64,000 nucleotides of DNA, from contig NZ_CP115784.1 of NCBI RefSeq assembly GCF_027913215.1, positions 186,001 to 250,000 of the forward strand. Reading direction: 5' to 3'. Below are positions 26,517-40,820 of the stretch, one piece after another. Both the position numbers and the translations under genes were made by a program. The notes below the pieces were generated by a model that worked only from the letters and a program-made list of their open reading frames with translations, was not told where the DNA came from and did no database searches. The stretch comes from Paracoccus aerodenitrificans. Its GTDB lineage: Bacteria > Pseudomonadota > Alphaproteobacteria > Rhodobacterales > Rhodobacteraceae. Positions within the stretch are counted from its first letter, which is position 1, and every line of letters starts with the position of its first letter.

Positions 26517-27340
26517 CCTATCAGGCTCATATTGGTTCGGGCGGACTCGCCGGGTGGGACTTGCTGAACCGGACGGCATCGCGTCAACGCCAACTCGTTG
26601 CGAATGATAGGGAAACGCGTGAGGCATGCAGCCAGTTTCGTGATCGGATCGGAGCGGTGACGGCTGCAGATGAACTGGTCTCGGATTATCGATTGATGAA
26701 AGTCGCGCTTGGTGCGTTTGGGCTTGAGGGCGATATCGCCAGCAAGGCGTTTATCAGAAAGGTTCTCGAAAGCGATCTGAGCGATCAGAGCAGCCTGGCG
26801 AACCGGCTCTCGAACAAAGCCTATCGCCGTCTTTCGGAAGCGTTTGGCTTTACCCGCACTGGCGATGAACAGTCTTCAGCCGGTTTTTCGTCGGATGCGG
26901 GTTTTGCAGACAGCATCATCGCCCGATATGTAAACAGAGAGTTCGAAGCGCGGGTCGGTGACTCGGATCAAAATCTTCGCCTTGCGCTGAATGCCCGGCG
27001 GGAAATGGCGGAGGTTTCTGCCCGGTCAGGGACGAATAATACCAAATGGTATGAGGTGTTAGGGAATATTCCCTTGCGGCGCGTTTTCGAAGGCGCTTTC
27101 GGCTTCGGTCATTCCTATGGGCGGTTGCCAATTGACCGGCAGATGGAAGAGTTCTCTGAGGCCGCTTCCCGCCTATTCGGCACTGATGACATGAGGCGGA
27201 TCGCTCAGCCCGAAAACGTCGAAAAGCTGATCCGAACTTTTCTGGCGCGTGGTTCTGTCACATCTGGAGATGTGAGCAATCGTTTCTCGACAGCGCTGAC
27301 ACTTTTATCGACCGCGCCACTCAGTCTTGGCAGCTATTGA
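26513..27340 (+). CDS. DUF1217-type flagellar protein
   Basis: The product has 275 residues. It matches from memory the DUF1217 family found in Rhodobacterales flagellar loci, with the segments DYRLMKVALGAFGLEGDIAS, KAFIRKVLESDL and LSNKAYRRLSEAFGF. The protein is helical and has no signal peptide. Translation is coupled to flbT through an ATGA overlap. The molecular role is not established. An assembly or filament-related role is inferred from location. Confidence 0.85.
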   Translation: MTYQAHIGSGGLAGWDLLNRTASRQRQLVANDRETREACSQFRDRIGAVTAADELVSDYRLMKVALGAFGLEGDIASKAFIRKVLESDLSDQSSLANRLSNKAYRRLSEAFGFTRTGDEQSSAGFSSDAGFADSIIARYVNREFEARVGDSDQNLRLALNARREMAEVSARSGTNNTKWYEVLGNIPLRRVFEGAFGFGHSYGRLPIDRQMEEFSEAASRLFGTDDMRRIAQPENVEKLIRTFLARGSVTSGDVSNRFSTALTLLSTAPLSLGSY

Positions 27341-27784
27341 TGCCGGAGCACCCGATTGAGGCACACCACGATTCAGATTGCCCATCGTCATCTGTGATCG
27401 CCGACTGACGGAAAGCAGACAGCACAAGGCGGACAGCAAATAATGTCTCGCGAGGAAGGCTTCATGCGCAATTCTACCCAGAATGAGGGTGCCGCCATCT
27501 GCCGACCGGAAAAGCCCACACTCTTTTCCAGACCACCTCTGAGGCGGCTATGCAAGGCGCGAGTCGACCCGTTCATCGCGGTCCTCGACTATTTGTTGAT
27601 CGGATTTATCCGATTTGTTCGTATCCTGTCGGAGTTGCGGCGTAACAGTGGAAGCGTGTCGGGCCTTTCCTGACCGTTCTGCGGCGCGGTGTTGCCATCA
27701 TACCATCCGGCAGCCCCTTGCGTAATCGCGTCCCTGAACTATAACCCCGGACGATTTGCCGACAGAACAGCCCGGGGGCCCGCC
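27341..27784. other. Intergenic region before carB
   Basis: 444 bp. A 76-codon frame at 27443-27673 has no recognisable homology and a weak composition, so I do not call it. The carB promoter and leader must lie here; I see no clear pyrimidine-responsive attenuator. Confidence 0.45.
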
Positions 27785-31120
<3,336 letters not shown>

Positions 31121-31228
31121 TGCTTTCGCAATGATGATTGTAAGGGTGAAGAAATTGATTAATAAAAGGCTAAATTCTTCTCGTCCTATTCTTCTGGGTT
31201 CTGCGGTCTGCCGACGGGCTGGAATGAC

Positions 31229-32084
31229 CTAGATAGTGTTGACGAAAATGCTTCACAGTCGCCGGTAAGCGTGCTTCAATCTCGTATCTGCGATGGAGAC
31301 CAGCTTGCCACGAGACCTGATGTCGGACGAGGAACGGGCATTCTTTGAGCGGTTTATTCTGACATCCCGCGGCCCAAACGGGCGCAAACCTACTAACCAC
31401 CACCTTGTTCTCGATGGGATCTTCTGGATCGCCCGCACCGAAGCCTCGTGGCGAGACCTGCCGGCAGAGTTAGGGAAGTGGTCCGGCGTCTATCGGTAAT
31501 TCCGGCGTTGGACACTGGCGGGACTCTGGGAGCAGATCATGGACCGCCTGAACGAAAGTGGAGCTGCGTTGCATACGCTTCAGATGATCCACAGCACGGT
31601 CGCTCGTGCCCACCATCAGGCAGCGAGCGCTAAAGAGGGATTCCGCGACAGGGTTTTGGCCGTTCACGCGGTGACGTCACGATCAAGATCCATGTCCTCG
31701 TCAATGCTGCCGGGCTGCCCATGAGAGCGGAGATATCTGCGGGACAAACCTTAGACTATCTTGGTTTTGATATGGTCATGGCCGATAATCTGCCCACGCC
31801 AAGCATACTTCTGGCGACCGAGGCTATGCCGCTGACAGCATTAGAAAATCCATGAACAGGCGTGACGTTCTGCAGGTCATTCCGATGCGGAAATCATGCA
31901 AGAAACGCGTAGGCGTCGACCGGTCCCTCTATCAGCTACGCAACTTGGTCGAACGTTGCTTCAACAAGCTGAAAAACGCCCGCTGCGTAGCTACTCACTA
32001 CGATAAGACCGCAGATAGGTTCCTTGGCTTCGTCGACATCACATCGATCAGGCTTTGGATCCGCCATTTGTCAACATGACCTAG
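31229..32084 (+). mobile_element. IS5-family element type b, decayed copy
   Basis: CTAG flanks both ends and the GTTGAC/GTCAAC terminal repeats are present. The transposase begins METSLPRDLMSDEERAFFER, like the intact copy at 23 kb, but an in-frame TAA follows ..SGVYR, and further frame breaks separate the two catalytic halves (IHSTVARAHHQ and LRNLVERCFNKLKNARCVAT). Inactive. Confidence 0.85.
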
Positions 32085-32116
32085 CGCCGAAGGGCGACGC
32101 CCTTTCGACTAGAAGT

Positions 32117-33626
32117 CTGTCCGTAGTCAGAACAATTGGTACATCTCGCGGCGTAAGTTAGGGGAGATTGGCCTCGTCATTGGTTTGATCTTATGCGGTG
32201 CTGCAAGCGCCGTTGTTCGATGGTCTGTCGCTTGATCCTTTCGCGTTGTTTTATGATGATTTTGGCTTTGCCAAAGTAGGTATCGGCGGGTGTCACGTTA
32301 CTCAGGCTCTCATGGTACCGCCGGTGATTGTAATGTTCGACGAAGGCCTCGATCTGGGCTTCGAGATCGCCCGGCAGGAAGTCGTTTTCCAGCAGGATGC
32401 GGTTTTTGAGGGTCTGGTGCCAGCGCTCGATCTTGCCCTGAGTTTGGGGATGCAATGGGGCTCCACGCACATGGCTCATGCCTTGCGCCTCGATCCATTC
32501 AGCAGTTCGCCGGCGATATAGCTCGGGCCATTATCGCTGAGCAGCCGAGGCTTGTGGCGCATATGGGCCTGATCACAGCCTGAAGCACTGAGCGCCAGCT
32601 CCAGTGTGTCGGTCACATCCTCGGCGCGCATGGTGGTGCACAGTTTCCAGGCGATGATGTAGCGCGAGTAATCGTCGAGCACGGTCGACAGATACACCCA
32701 GCCCCAACCGATGATCTCGAAATAGGTGAAGCCGGTTTGCCACAACTCGTTGGGGCGGCTGGTTTTGCGTTTGAACTCATCGGCCGCCCTGATCACCACG
32801 AAGGCTGGACTGGTGATCAGATCATGCGCCTTCAGAAGGCGATAGTGCGTGGCTTCCGACACGAAGTAGCGCTTTTCGTCCGTGAAGCGCACGGCGAGTT
32901 CTGGCGGTGAGGGCTCGGACTGCTCCAGCGCCATCTCGATGATCTGATCATGGATCGCGACGGGAATGCGGTTCCAGACCCGGCGCGGCGCGGGTGGGCG
33001 GTCTTCCAACGCCTCTGGGCCGCCTGCGAGATATAGATCGTACCAACGGTAAAAGGTTCGCCGTGCAATGCCCAACTGCTCCAGCGTGCGCTTTACCGGC
33101 AAGTGGGATTGCTCGACGAGCCGGATAATCTCGAGCTTCTCGGATGCGGGATACCTCATGTCTCGTCGTTCCCATCCGTGATCATGCTTTTTTAAGCAGG
33201 CGGTTTTCCCGTGTCAGATCGGCGACGCATTCCTTCAGGTCGCGTGCTTCACGGCGCGGGCCTTTCATCTCATCGGTGGTTGCTGCACGGGCCGTGTCAC
33301 GGCCAGACGACGCTTGCCAGCCTTCATGAACTCCTTGGACCATGTGTAATACAGGTTCTGAGCGATCCCTTCGCAGCGGCATAGCTTGGCAATACTGTCA
33401 TCGCCACGCAGGCCGTCCAGCACGATCCGGATCTTGTCCTCTGCGGAGAAATGGCGTCGTACCTTGCGGCGGATATCTTTCACCACCTGTTCGGCGGGGG
33501 CTTTGGACGGTGATTTCGATCTGGAGGGTTTGGGTCTCATCTGCGTTCCTTCGTCACTCCGACGAGACCCAAATCCTCCTTAAATCACAACCTCAAATCT
33601 GTGCCACGGGCGCTGACGGCGGACAG
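32117..33626 (-). mobile_element. IS3-family element, decayed
   Basis: Possible ends share CTGTCCG..GTCAG read inward (32117 and 33626). The element abuts the decayed IS5-b on one side and has apparently cut into an IS5-a copy on the other. Limits are tentative. Confidence 0.6.
32177..33540 (-). pseudogene. IS3-family transposase, OrfA and OrfB, inactivated
   Basis: OrfA (RRKVRRHFSAEDKIRIVLDG, then a leucine-rich tail ending RENRLLKKA) is split over two frames. OrfB begins MRYPASEKLEIIRLVEQSH and carries LLSDNGPSYIAGELL with the second Asp. It then breaks frame before the third motif, GAPLHPQTQGKIERWHQTLK. The first catalytic Asp, expected in WQTDFTYF, is Gly here (WQTGFTYF). The loss of this residue and the frameshift both argue that it is dead. 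Confidence 0.85.
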
Positions 33627-34028
33627 CGAGCCTGGCGGTAAAAAAGGGGGGTGCGCTCGTCAGATAGGCCGGACCAAGGGTGGGATGAATACCAAGCTGC
33701 AAGCTGTCACCGACGCGAAGGGGCGGCCTGCCGGAGGCGGATTGGCTGCTGGCCGATCGGGGCGATGATACCGACTGGTTCAGAGATGCCTTGAAAAGCA
33801 AGGGGATAAAGGTCTGCATTCCCGACCGGAAATCCCGCAAGGAGGCAGTCAAATATGACAAACGCCGATACAAACCCCGCAACCGCATCGAAATCATGTT
33901 CGGATGCTTGAAGGACTGGAGACGCGTGGCAACCCGTTACGACAGATGCCCGGAAACCTTCTTCTCGGCCACCGCTCTCGCCGCAACTGTCCTCTTCTGG
34001 ATATGAAAGTTAACGAGGCTGGAGCCTA
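33627..34028 (+). mobile_element. IS5-family (type a) fragment
   Basis: The 3' part of an IS427-like element like the one at 5.7-6.5 kb. The A-G run is present at its left edge (GGTAAAAAAGGGGGG), and the C-terminal transposase part RNRIEIMFGCLKDWRRVATR is still open. About 70-80 bp are deleted before the PEADWLLADRGD region. The end GAGCCTA is kept. The 5' half is gone. Confidence 0.82.
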
Positions 34029-34074
34029 ATTATTGTGGCGGACCACTCAAGTGGGGAAGTTTCAGGGAGACCTG

Positions 34075-34917
34075 TCAGGGAAGCTTCCACAACCTTTCCG
34101 CGTGCCAATCGACATGATCGCCGATGAAGCTCTGCACGAAGAAATAGCTGTGATCATAACCCTGTTGCATCCGCAACGTGGCAGGCTGACGACGTGCGGC
34201 GACGGCCTCAGCCAGAGCTTCGGGCTTCAGCAGGTCAAGGAACTGGTCGTCGGTCCCCTGATCGATCAGGATCTCTCCGGGATAGCCCTTTTCGCGCATC
34301 AGCAGCGTGGAATCATGGGCGGCCCATGCGGCGCGGTCGTCGCCCAGATAGGCACCAAGCTGTTTCCGGCCCCAATCCGAGCCCGACGGATTTGCGATCG
34401 GCGCGAAGGCCGAGACCGAACGATAGGTCTCGGGCAGGGTCATCGCCATGCTCAGCGCACCATGCCCGCCCATCGAATGCCCGGTAATGCCCTGCGCCTC
34501 GCGGTCCAGCGGGAATTCGGAAAAGACCAGATCCGGGAGTTCCTGGGTGATATAATCCCACATCCGGAAATGCTTCGCCCAAGGGTCCTGCGTCGCGTTC
34601 ACATAGAACCCCGCGCCCTGTCCCAGATCATAGGCCTCGTCATCGGCCACGCCCTCGCCCCGCGGCGAGGTGTCGGGGAAGATCAGCGCGATACCCTCAC
34701 GCGCCGCATGTTCCTGCGCACCTGCCTTGGTCATGGCGTTTTCATGGGTGCAGGTCAGGCCCGAGAGATACCACAGCACCGGCACCTCGGTTTCCGTCGC
34801 CTGCGGGGGCAGATAGACGGCGAAGACCATATCCGTCCCGGTCGCGGATGACGCATGGCGATATACGCCCTGCCGTCCGCCGAAGCTGCGATTTTCGCTG
34901 ATCGTTTCAAGCGCCAT
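34075..34917 (-). CDS. fghA: S-formylglutathione hydrolase
   Basis: The product has 280 residues of alpha/beta-hydrolase fold. The nucleophile elbow GHSMGGHGAL (Ser about 147), the oxyanion region YLSGLTCTHEN and the C-terminal His in GYDHSYFFV are all typical of FghA/esterase D. It hydrolyses S-formylglutathione to formate and glutathione, the second step of glutathione-dependent formaldehyde oxidation. It is the last gene of a six-gene operon that begins with a Rieske oxygenase, and overlaps the GNAT gene by 11 bp. IS debris lies just past its stop. Confidence 0.95.
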   Translation of the reverse strand: MALETISENRSFGGRQGVYRHASSATGTDMVFAVYLPPQATETEVPVLWYLSGLTCTHENAMTKAGAQEHAAREGIALIFPDTSPRGEGVADDEAYDLGQGAGFYVNATQDPWAKHFRMWDYITQELPDLVFSEFPLDREAQGITGHSMGGHGALSMAMTLPETYRSVSAFAPIANPSGSDWGRKQLGAYLGDDRAAWAAHDSTLLMREKGYPGEILIDQGTDDQFLDLLKPEALAEAVAARRQPATLRMQQGYDHSYFFVQSFIGDHVDWHAERLWKLP

Positions 34918-35436
34918 TCCGGCCTCCTTCAGTCAGATCCTGATACATGACAAACGCATCCACATAGCCTTGCGCGGGATGGCTGAACGCGCCGGGCAGA
35001 CGGCCCACGACGCGGAACCCGGCTTTTTCCCAGCTATGGATCGCGTCGGCATTGGTTGCGACCACGAAATTGAACTGCATCGCGCGGAATCCTTGCCCGC
35101 GCGCCCATTGCTTCGCATGGGTGACCAGTTCCCGCGCCACGCCTTGCCCGCGAGCGGCAGCGGCGGTGGCGAAGCTGGCATTGGCGACATGGCTGCCGCC
35201 TCCGCCACGATTTGCGCCGATATGGCTGGTGCCCAGAACCACCCCGCCGCGCTCGGCCACGAAGGCGGTGAAGGGCGCGGCGAACCAGTCCTCAAGCGCT
35301 CCGGCACGGTCGATATCACGGTCGATGCAATAAGTCTCTCCGGCACGATAGACCGGTTCGAGGATCGCCCATATCACGTCGTGATCCTGAACGCCCGCCT
35401 CTCGGATCGAGACGGGCGCGACTGTGCCGGCAATGG

Positions 35437-35440
<4 letters not shown>
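34907..35440 (-). CDS. GNAT-family N-acetyltransferase
   Basis: The product has 177 residues. The acetyl-CoA site is [20 protein letters not shown] (motif A, R/Q-x-x-G-x-G/A). The C-terminal [20 protein letters not shown] resembles GNATs such as those for phosphinothricin or amino acids. Cytosolic. It starts inside the dehydrogenase stop (ATGA) and ends inside fghA, so it is truly part of the formaldehyde operon. The acceptor is unknown; it might modify the demethylated product. Confidence 0.88.
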
Positions 35441-36564
<1,124 letters not shown>

Positions 36565-36694
36565 GGTTTTTTCCTTTCCAGAACAGAGATAACCGGATCA
36601 GGGCCGGCAAGCGGTTTGATACGGGGTGTCACAAGTGCCGATGCACAGGGACAAGGTGTCAACGGAACGATCGTCAGCCTTGGCATCCTTAGCA

Positions 36695-37711
36695 TCATGC
36701 AGCCGGGCTGGCGACCTGCTTCGGCCTGTCGGCGACGACGATCTGCTGCCAGGTGTCGCGGATCCACTCGGCGATGGCGACATTCTGATCGAACAGCGAA
36801 TAGCCGACGCCGCCGCCATAATCCGGCATGTCGATCATGTCGGTCGTCATCCAGCGCAGCGGGCTGTCCGGCGTGTCGCGATGATGGCGGAAGACCTTGC
36901 GCACGACTTCCTTGCAGGGCTCGACCCGGTAGGCATGCCAGAAATGATCCCACTCGCCCGGTCCGGGGCGTGTGAACGGATACTGGCAGGCCCGGCCCCA
37001 ACGTCCGCCCGGACCCATCATTCCGGTGTTCTTCGGCCCGTTGGGCGAGACCGGACGAACCTGCAACCAGACGATCATATTCTGGTCGATCCATTCGTCG
37101 ATGACATTGCCCTCATCATAGGGATCGAGGATCAGACGCCCGGTCTCGACATCCTCGCGGATGCCGCTGGCGTCCTGCTCTTCGGGGCTTTCGATCTTCA
37201 GAAGAACATGGCTGTGATCCAGCACGAAATTGAACGGCACGCCGCGCGACCGGACCTTTTCCGCAACCGGGGTGATCCGGCGGAAATCCTCGGTGAACAT
37301 ATAGATATGCACCTCGGCCGAGATGGTGATACCAAGACTTTCGCCCGCCTCATAGGCACGCAGATAGAACTCGACCACCTCGTCATCCGTGACCACATGG
37401 CCCTTCGCGTGATTGGTCGAGATCATCAGGTTATGACATTTCGCCCCGGCTTTCGCCGCCCATTCGAGATTATGGCGCACCAGATCTTCATCCTTGCCGA
37501 TCTGATAGGTCCATAATCCGGTGGTCAGCGGCACGCCATACTTGTTCGACGCCTCGACATATTCGCGTTCCAGACCGGGTTGCGGAATGCGGTCGAAATG
37601 GTCGAAAACCCCGCTGTCGCGCAGCATCCTGAACTGGTCCTCAAGCGGCAGTTCCTGAGTATGCATCAGGCCGCGCCCATTGCATCCCAATGAGAAATCA
37701 TCGTTAATCAT
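36695..37711 (-). CDS. TIM-barrel protein of the xylose isomerase-like superfamily
   Basis: The product has 338 residues from MINDDFSLGCNGRG; an extended frame upstream overlaps the reductase and is ignored. The repeated beta-alpha pattern and the acidic and His residues at strand ends (AEVHIYMFTEDF, VLDHSHVLLK) suggest a metal-binding isomerase, epimerase or lyase of the AP-endonuclease-2/sugar-isomerase type. I cannot assign a substrate. It lies between the Rieske reductase (29 bp) and the formaldehyde dehydrogenase (130 bp), so it probably acts on the demethylated or oxidised product. Confidence 0.75.
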   Translation of the reverse strand: MINDDFSLGCNGRGLMHTQELPLEDQFRMLRDSGVFDHFDRIPQPGLEREYVEASNKYGVPLTTGLWTYQIGKDEDLVRHNLEWAAKAGAKCHNLMISTNHAKGHVVTDDEVVEFYLRAYEAGESLGITISAEVHIYMFTEDFRRITPVAEKVRSRGVPFNFVLDHSHVLLKIESPEEQDASGIREDVETGRLILDPYDEGNVIDEWIDQNMIVWLQVRPVSPNGPKNTGMMGPGGRWGRACQYPFTRPGPGEWDHFWHAYRVEPCKEVVRKVFRHHRDTPDSPLRWMTTDMIDMPDYGGGVGYSLFDQNVAIAEWIRDTWQQIVVADRPKQVASPAA

Positions 37712-37740
37712 GGCTTCCCCGAATATTCGGTGTTTATAGG

Positions 37741-38877
37741 TTAAAGCTCGATCTGAATCGGGCCTTGCGGGCGGCCGCAGCAGGTCAGCACCATCCCGGC
37801 CTCTTCTTCGCCGGGTTCGAGCCCCTCGGTATCGTCCATATTGACCGTGCCGGACAAGCAATGCGCCTTGCAGGTGCCGCAGAGCCCCATCTGGCAGTTT
37901 GTCGCAATCGCGATCCCGGCGGCTGTCGCCACCTCCAGAATGGTCTGGCCCGGCTTATAGGGAACGGTCAGATCCGAGACGGTAAAGGTGATCTCGGTCT
38001 CGTCCGAATCCGGCTCTGGCGCGGGATGCTCGGCGTCGTGATGGATATGCTCGGGCTCTTCCTTGCGATCCAGCGTCAGGGTCTCGGGTGTGGCATCGGC
38101 GGGGTTTTCCCGCTCGGCCGGGTCGCCGAAACTTTCCTGATGGTAATGCGCCATGTCGAAGCCGATCTCGGCCAGAATGGATTTGACCGCATCCATATAG
38201 GGCGCAGGTCCACAGGTCAGGACCGTGCTGTTCAGGATGTCGGGGGCGTGTTTTTCCAGAACCTCACGGGTCAGGAAGCCCTCATCCATCCCCGGCTCGG
38301 CATCTGTCTGGCAGATGAAGCCCAGCTTGGTATTGGTGCGCTCGGCGATCAGCTCCAACTCGCGGCGGAAGATGATGTCCTCGGGCGTCCGCGCCGAATG
38401 CAGGAAGGTGACCTCGTAATCCTTGGCCCGCGTATCGTGGATATAGCGCAGCATTGACATCAGAGGCGTGATCCCCGATCCGCCCGACAACATCACGATT
38501 TTCTGCCGTGGCGTGGTCGAGATCAGGTCGAAATGCCCACCCGGCCCGCTGACCGGAAGCACATCGCCGACTTTCAGCACGTCATGCATATAGCGCGACA
38601 CAAGGCCCCGCGGATCGCGCTTGATCGTCATCGTCATGAGATGCGGGCGCGAGGGCGAGGATGAGATCGTATAGGATCTCGGCACCAGCTTTTCACCGTG
38701 ACGCAGACGAAGGGTCACGAACTGACCGGGGCGATGCAGGCAAAGCGGTGCATCGCCATCCACTCCCGGGCGAACCCGGAAGTGGAAGGTTTTGACGTCA
38801 TGGGTCTCGGATTCGATATCCACGCATTCGAGATCCCAACGACCTGAATGCCATTTGTCCAGATGGGTACTGTCCAT
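37741..38877 (-). CDS. Rieske oxygenase reductase: FAD/NAD domain with C-terminal 2Fe-2S ferredoxin
   Basis: The product has 378 residues. The FAD part has RSYTISSSPSRP (residues about 68-79), the NAD part has MLSGGSGITPLMSMLRYI, and the C-terminal plant-type ferredoxin has NCQMGLCGTCKAHCLSG and a last Cys in LTCCGRP. This domain order is that of class IA-like reductases serving Rieske demethylases such as GbcB. A linker of about 45 residues, rich in Glu, Asp and His, precedes the ferredoxin. It passes electrons from NAD(P)H to the oxygenase, whose stop is 3 bp upstream of its start. Confidence 0.92.
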   Translation of the reverse strand: MDSTHLDKWHSGRWDLECVDIESETHDVKTFHFRVRPGVDGDAPLCLHRPGQFVTLRLRHGEKLVPRSYTISSSPSRPHLMTMTIKRDPRGLVSRYMHDVLKVGDVLPVSGPGGHFDLISTTPRQKIVMLSGGSGITPLMSMLRYIHDTRAKDYEVTFLHSARTPEDIIFRRELELIAERTNTKLGFICQTDAEPGMDEGFLTREVLEKHAPDILNSTVLTCGPAPYMDAVKSILAEIGFDMAHYHQESFGDPAERENPADATPETLTLDRKEEPEHIHHDAEHPAPEPDSDETEITFTVSDLTVPYKPGQTILEVATAAGIAIATNCQMGLCGTCKAHCLSGTVNMDDTEGLEPGEEEAGMVLTCCGRPQGPIQIEL

Positions 38878-38880
38878 GGC

Positions 38881-39954
38881 TCAGATATTGTCGCGTTCGT
38901 TGGTCAGATAGGTCTTGAGCGCCTCGGGCCCCTGCGATTTCGCTTTGCACAGTTCGTAAAGCAGGCGGCGATAGGTCAGCGAGACCTTGTCGGGACCGAC
39001 AGCGATTTCGTCGCGCGGATGCGGGATCTGTTCGGGATCCTGGCTTTCGACGATATCGACATCCTCTTCCAGAATGACGGCCTGCATATCCATATGCGGC
39101 TGATCTGGGCCGTCATGGTCCGAATTGCGGCAGGCGAACCAGAAGCTGCGGCAATGGATATCGTCCAGCGGCGTGGCCCACATCCACATCACGGTACGGT
39201 TGCCATTCTGCAGCGTCAGATCCAGCGTCACGCCGAAAGGCAGGTTGATCGTATAGTCGGTGAAGGCCAATGCCGACAGCCCGCCGCTGGCATCCATCGC
39301 CTGACGTGCATCCTCTGGCGGATCATAGCGGAAGCGCATCCGCCCTTCCTTGCGGAAATTGATGTCCGGCGTGAGGAAGGTGACATGCCCGTCGCGGCCC
39401 AGCGTCTCGGGGTGGACGAAGGGGAAATGCGCAAGGTCGGTATAGTTCTCGACCCGGCGGGCGGAATGGGTTTTCCAGTCATAGGACGGACCGTGGACGC
39501 ATTTGAAATCCGGGTCATCATAAACGATATGGCCGGGGATTTCCGTATCGGCCGAGCCCTCCAGACGCACCCAGATCAGACCGTATTTTTCCTGGCAGTC
39601 ATAGGCGGTGGCCTTGGCATTGGGCGGGATCGGTCCATCCGGCGCGGCGGGAATGCCCATGCATTTGCCATCCTCGCCCCACATCCAGCCGTGATAGGGG
39701 CACTGGATGCAGTTACCCTTGTTCCAGCCGAGGTGAAGCTGCGCCGAGCGGTGCGGGCAGCGGTTGTTCATCGCAACGACGCCGTGATCGAGCCGTGCGA
39801 CAACAATATCGGTGTTCAGCAGTTTGACGCGCAGCAACTGGCCGCGACCGGTATCCGATTCCTCCAGTTCCTTAGCCGTGCAGACCGGATGCCAGAAGTA
39901 GCGCCAGGTCTCATTGTCGAGAAAGGTTTTCTCATTAACCAGTGGGTGATTCAT
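38881..39954 (-). CDS. Rieske 2Fe-2S oxygenase (VanA/demethylase-like)
   Basis: The product has 357 residues. The Rieske cluster site is C66-P-H68 with C85-P-Y-H88 (RCPHRSAQLH and QCPYHGWMW). The mononuclear iron site is in ENYTDLAHFPFVHPE, with Asn170, Asp173, His176 and His181. Length and motifs place it with single-component-alpha demethylating monooxygenases (VanA, dicamba demethylase, NdmA/B-like) rather than dihydroxylating dioxygenases. First gene of an operon that includes formaldehyde oxidation, so oxidative removal of a methyl group is the likely reaction. The substrate is not known. Confidence 0.9.
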   Translation of the reverse strand: MNHPLVNEKTFLDNETWRYFWHPVCTAKELEESDTGRGQLLRVKLLNTDIVVARLDHGVVAMNNRCPHRSAQLHLGWNKGNCIQCPYHGWMWGEDGKCMGIPAAPDGPIPPNAKATAYDCQEKYGLIWVRLEGSADTEIPGHIVYDDPDFKCVHGPSYDWKTHSARRVENYTDLAHFPFVHPETLGRDGHVTFLTPDINFRKEGRMRFRYDPPEDARQAMDASGGLSALAFTDYTINLPFGVTLDLTLQNGNRTVMWMWATPLDDIHCRSFWFACRNSDHDGPDQPHMDMQAVILEEDVDIVESQDPEQIPHPRDEIAVGPDKVSLTYRRLLYELCKAKSQGPEALKTYLTNERDNI

Positions 39955-40011
39955 GGTCTTCGTCTCCTCCCTTGGTGCCGAAGATAAAAAAGTTCTTGGC
40001 GGTTTCCTGGG

Positions 40012-40051
40012 TGTGCGTTACGCTATGTAACGATACACGGTGTAACGCACA
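40012..40051. promoter_or_regulatory. Operator with overlapping palindromes between the Rieske operon and tetR
   Basis: Outer arms TGTGCGTTAC (40012-40021) and GTAACGCACA (40042-40051) are perfect 10-bp inverted repeats. An inner copy CGTTAC-gctat-GTAACG (40016-40032) uses the left arm again. Three GTTAC half-sites thus lie in the 123-bp divergent gap, a strong candidate binding site for the TetR protein. Confidence 0.7.
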
Positions 40052-40077
40052 AATCAAGAGGGTTAAGCAACAATTCG

Positions 40078-40689
40078 ATGACCGCAGTTTTACGCAATGC
40101 CGGAGGCCGGAAACTCGATGATGAGCTGGACCGTCGAATCACCGACGCGACATGGCAGTTGCTTGCCGAGAAGTCTCTTGCGTCACTGACCATCAGCGAG
40201 ATCGCAGAAACCGCAGGCACAAGCCGCCCGACTGTTTATCGCCGGTGGAACTCGGTCGAGGAAATCGTCATCGACGCGTTTCTGGACGAGGTTGAGGATG
40301 CCGTCATGGCAGATCTGCGCGGTCACCCACCCGATGCGCTGCGCGAATACATCACCTCACTCGGCAGGTTTCTCGGTGGCCGCGTAGGCCGGATCATGGC
40401 CGAAATCTTGGGCCGTGCGCAAAACGATCCCGAGCTTATGGAAAGGTTTCACGCCGATTTCCTGCGGCAGCGGCGCGACTATGGACGGGCGCTGATTCAG
40501 CATGGCCAGCGGAAGGGGTTTTTCCGCTCGGATCTCGACAGCGACCTGATCATCGATCTCTATGCAGGGCCGCTCTATTTCCGGGCCTTCGCACGGCACG
40601 CGCCGATCAATGACGCATTCACAGCGGAACTGGCTGAGGTCGTGCTGATCGCGATCGCGCCAGCATCCGACAACAGCATTCCCAGATAA
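40078..40689 (+). CDS. TetR/AcrR-family repressor of the demethylation locus
   Basis: The product has 203 residues. The HTH lies at residues about 15-60 (SLTISEIAETAGTSRPTVYR, then RWNSVEEIVIDAF). The C-terminal domain is of the TetR_C_11-like sort, with FFRSDLDSDLIIDLYAGPLY. It is divergent from the Rieske operon and 131 bp upstream of the permease on the same strand. The palindromic array in the gap suggests control of both directions. The effector is probably the substrate or the demethylated product. Confidence 0.9.
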   Translation: MTAVLRNAGGRKLDDELDRRITDATWQLLAEKSLASLTISEIAETAGTSRPTVYRRWNSVEEIVIDAFLDEVEDAVMADLRGHPPDALREYITSLGRFLGGRVGRIMAEILGRAQNDPELMERFHADFLRQRRDYGRALIQHGQRKGFFRSDLDSDLIIDLYAGPLYFRAFARHAPINDAFTAELAEVVLIAIAPASDNSIPR

Positions 40690-40820
40690 AGGAACCGAAT
40701 CAGGAAAACGCGCGGCAGGACCCAGCCGGACCCTTGCCGCTTCCACCATCCCGCGAACGCATAAGAGGAGAATGCATCGCGCGGATTTTTCAACTGCTGC
40801 AAAGCATCCCAGGGAGGGGC

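Noticed and set aside
27443..27673. A 76-codon frame upstream of carB.
   Set aside because: No homology recognised, no good ribosome binding site, and an unconvincing composition.
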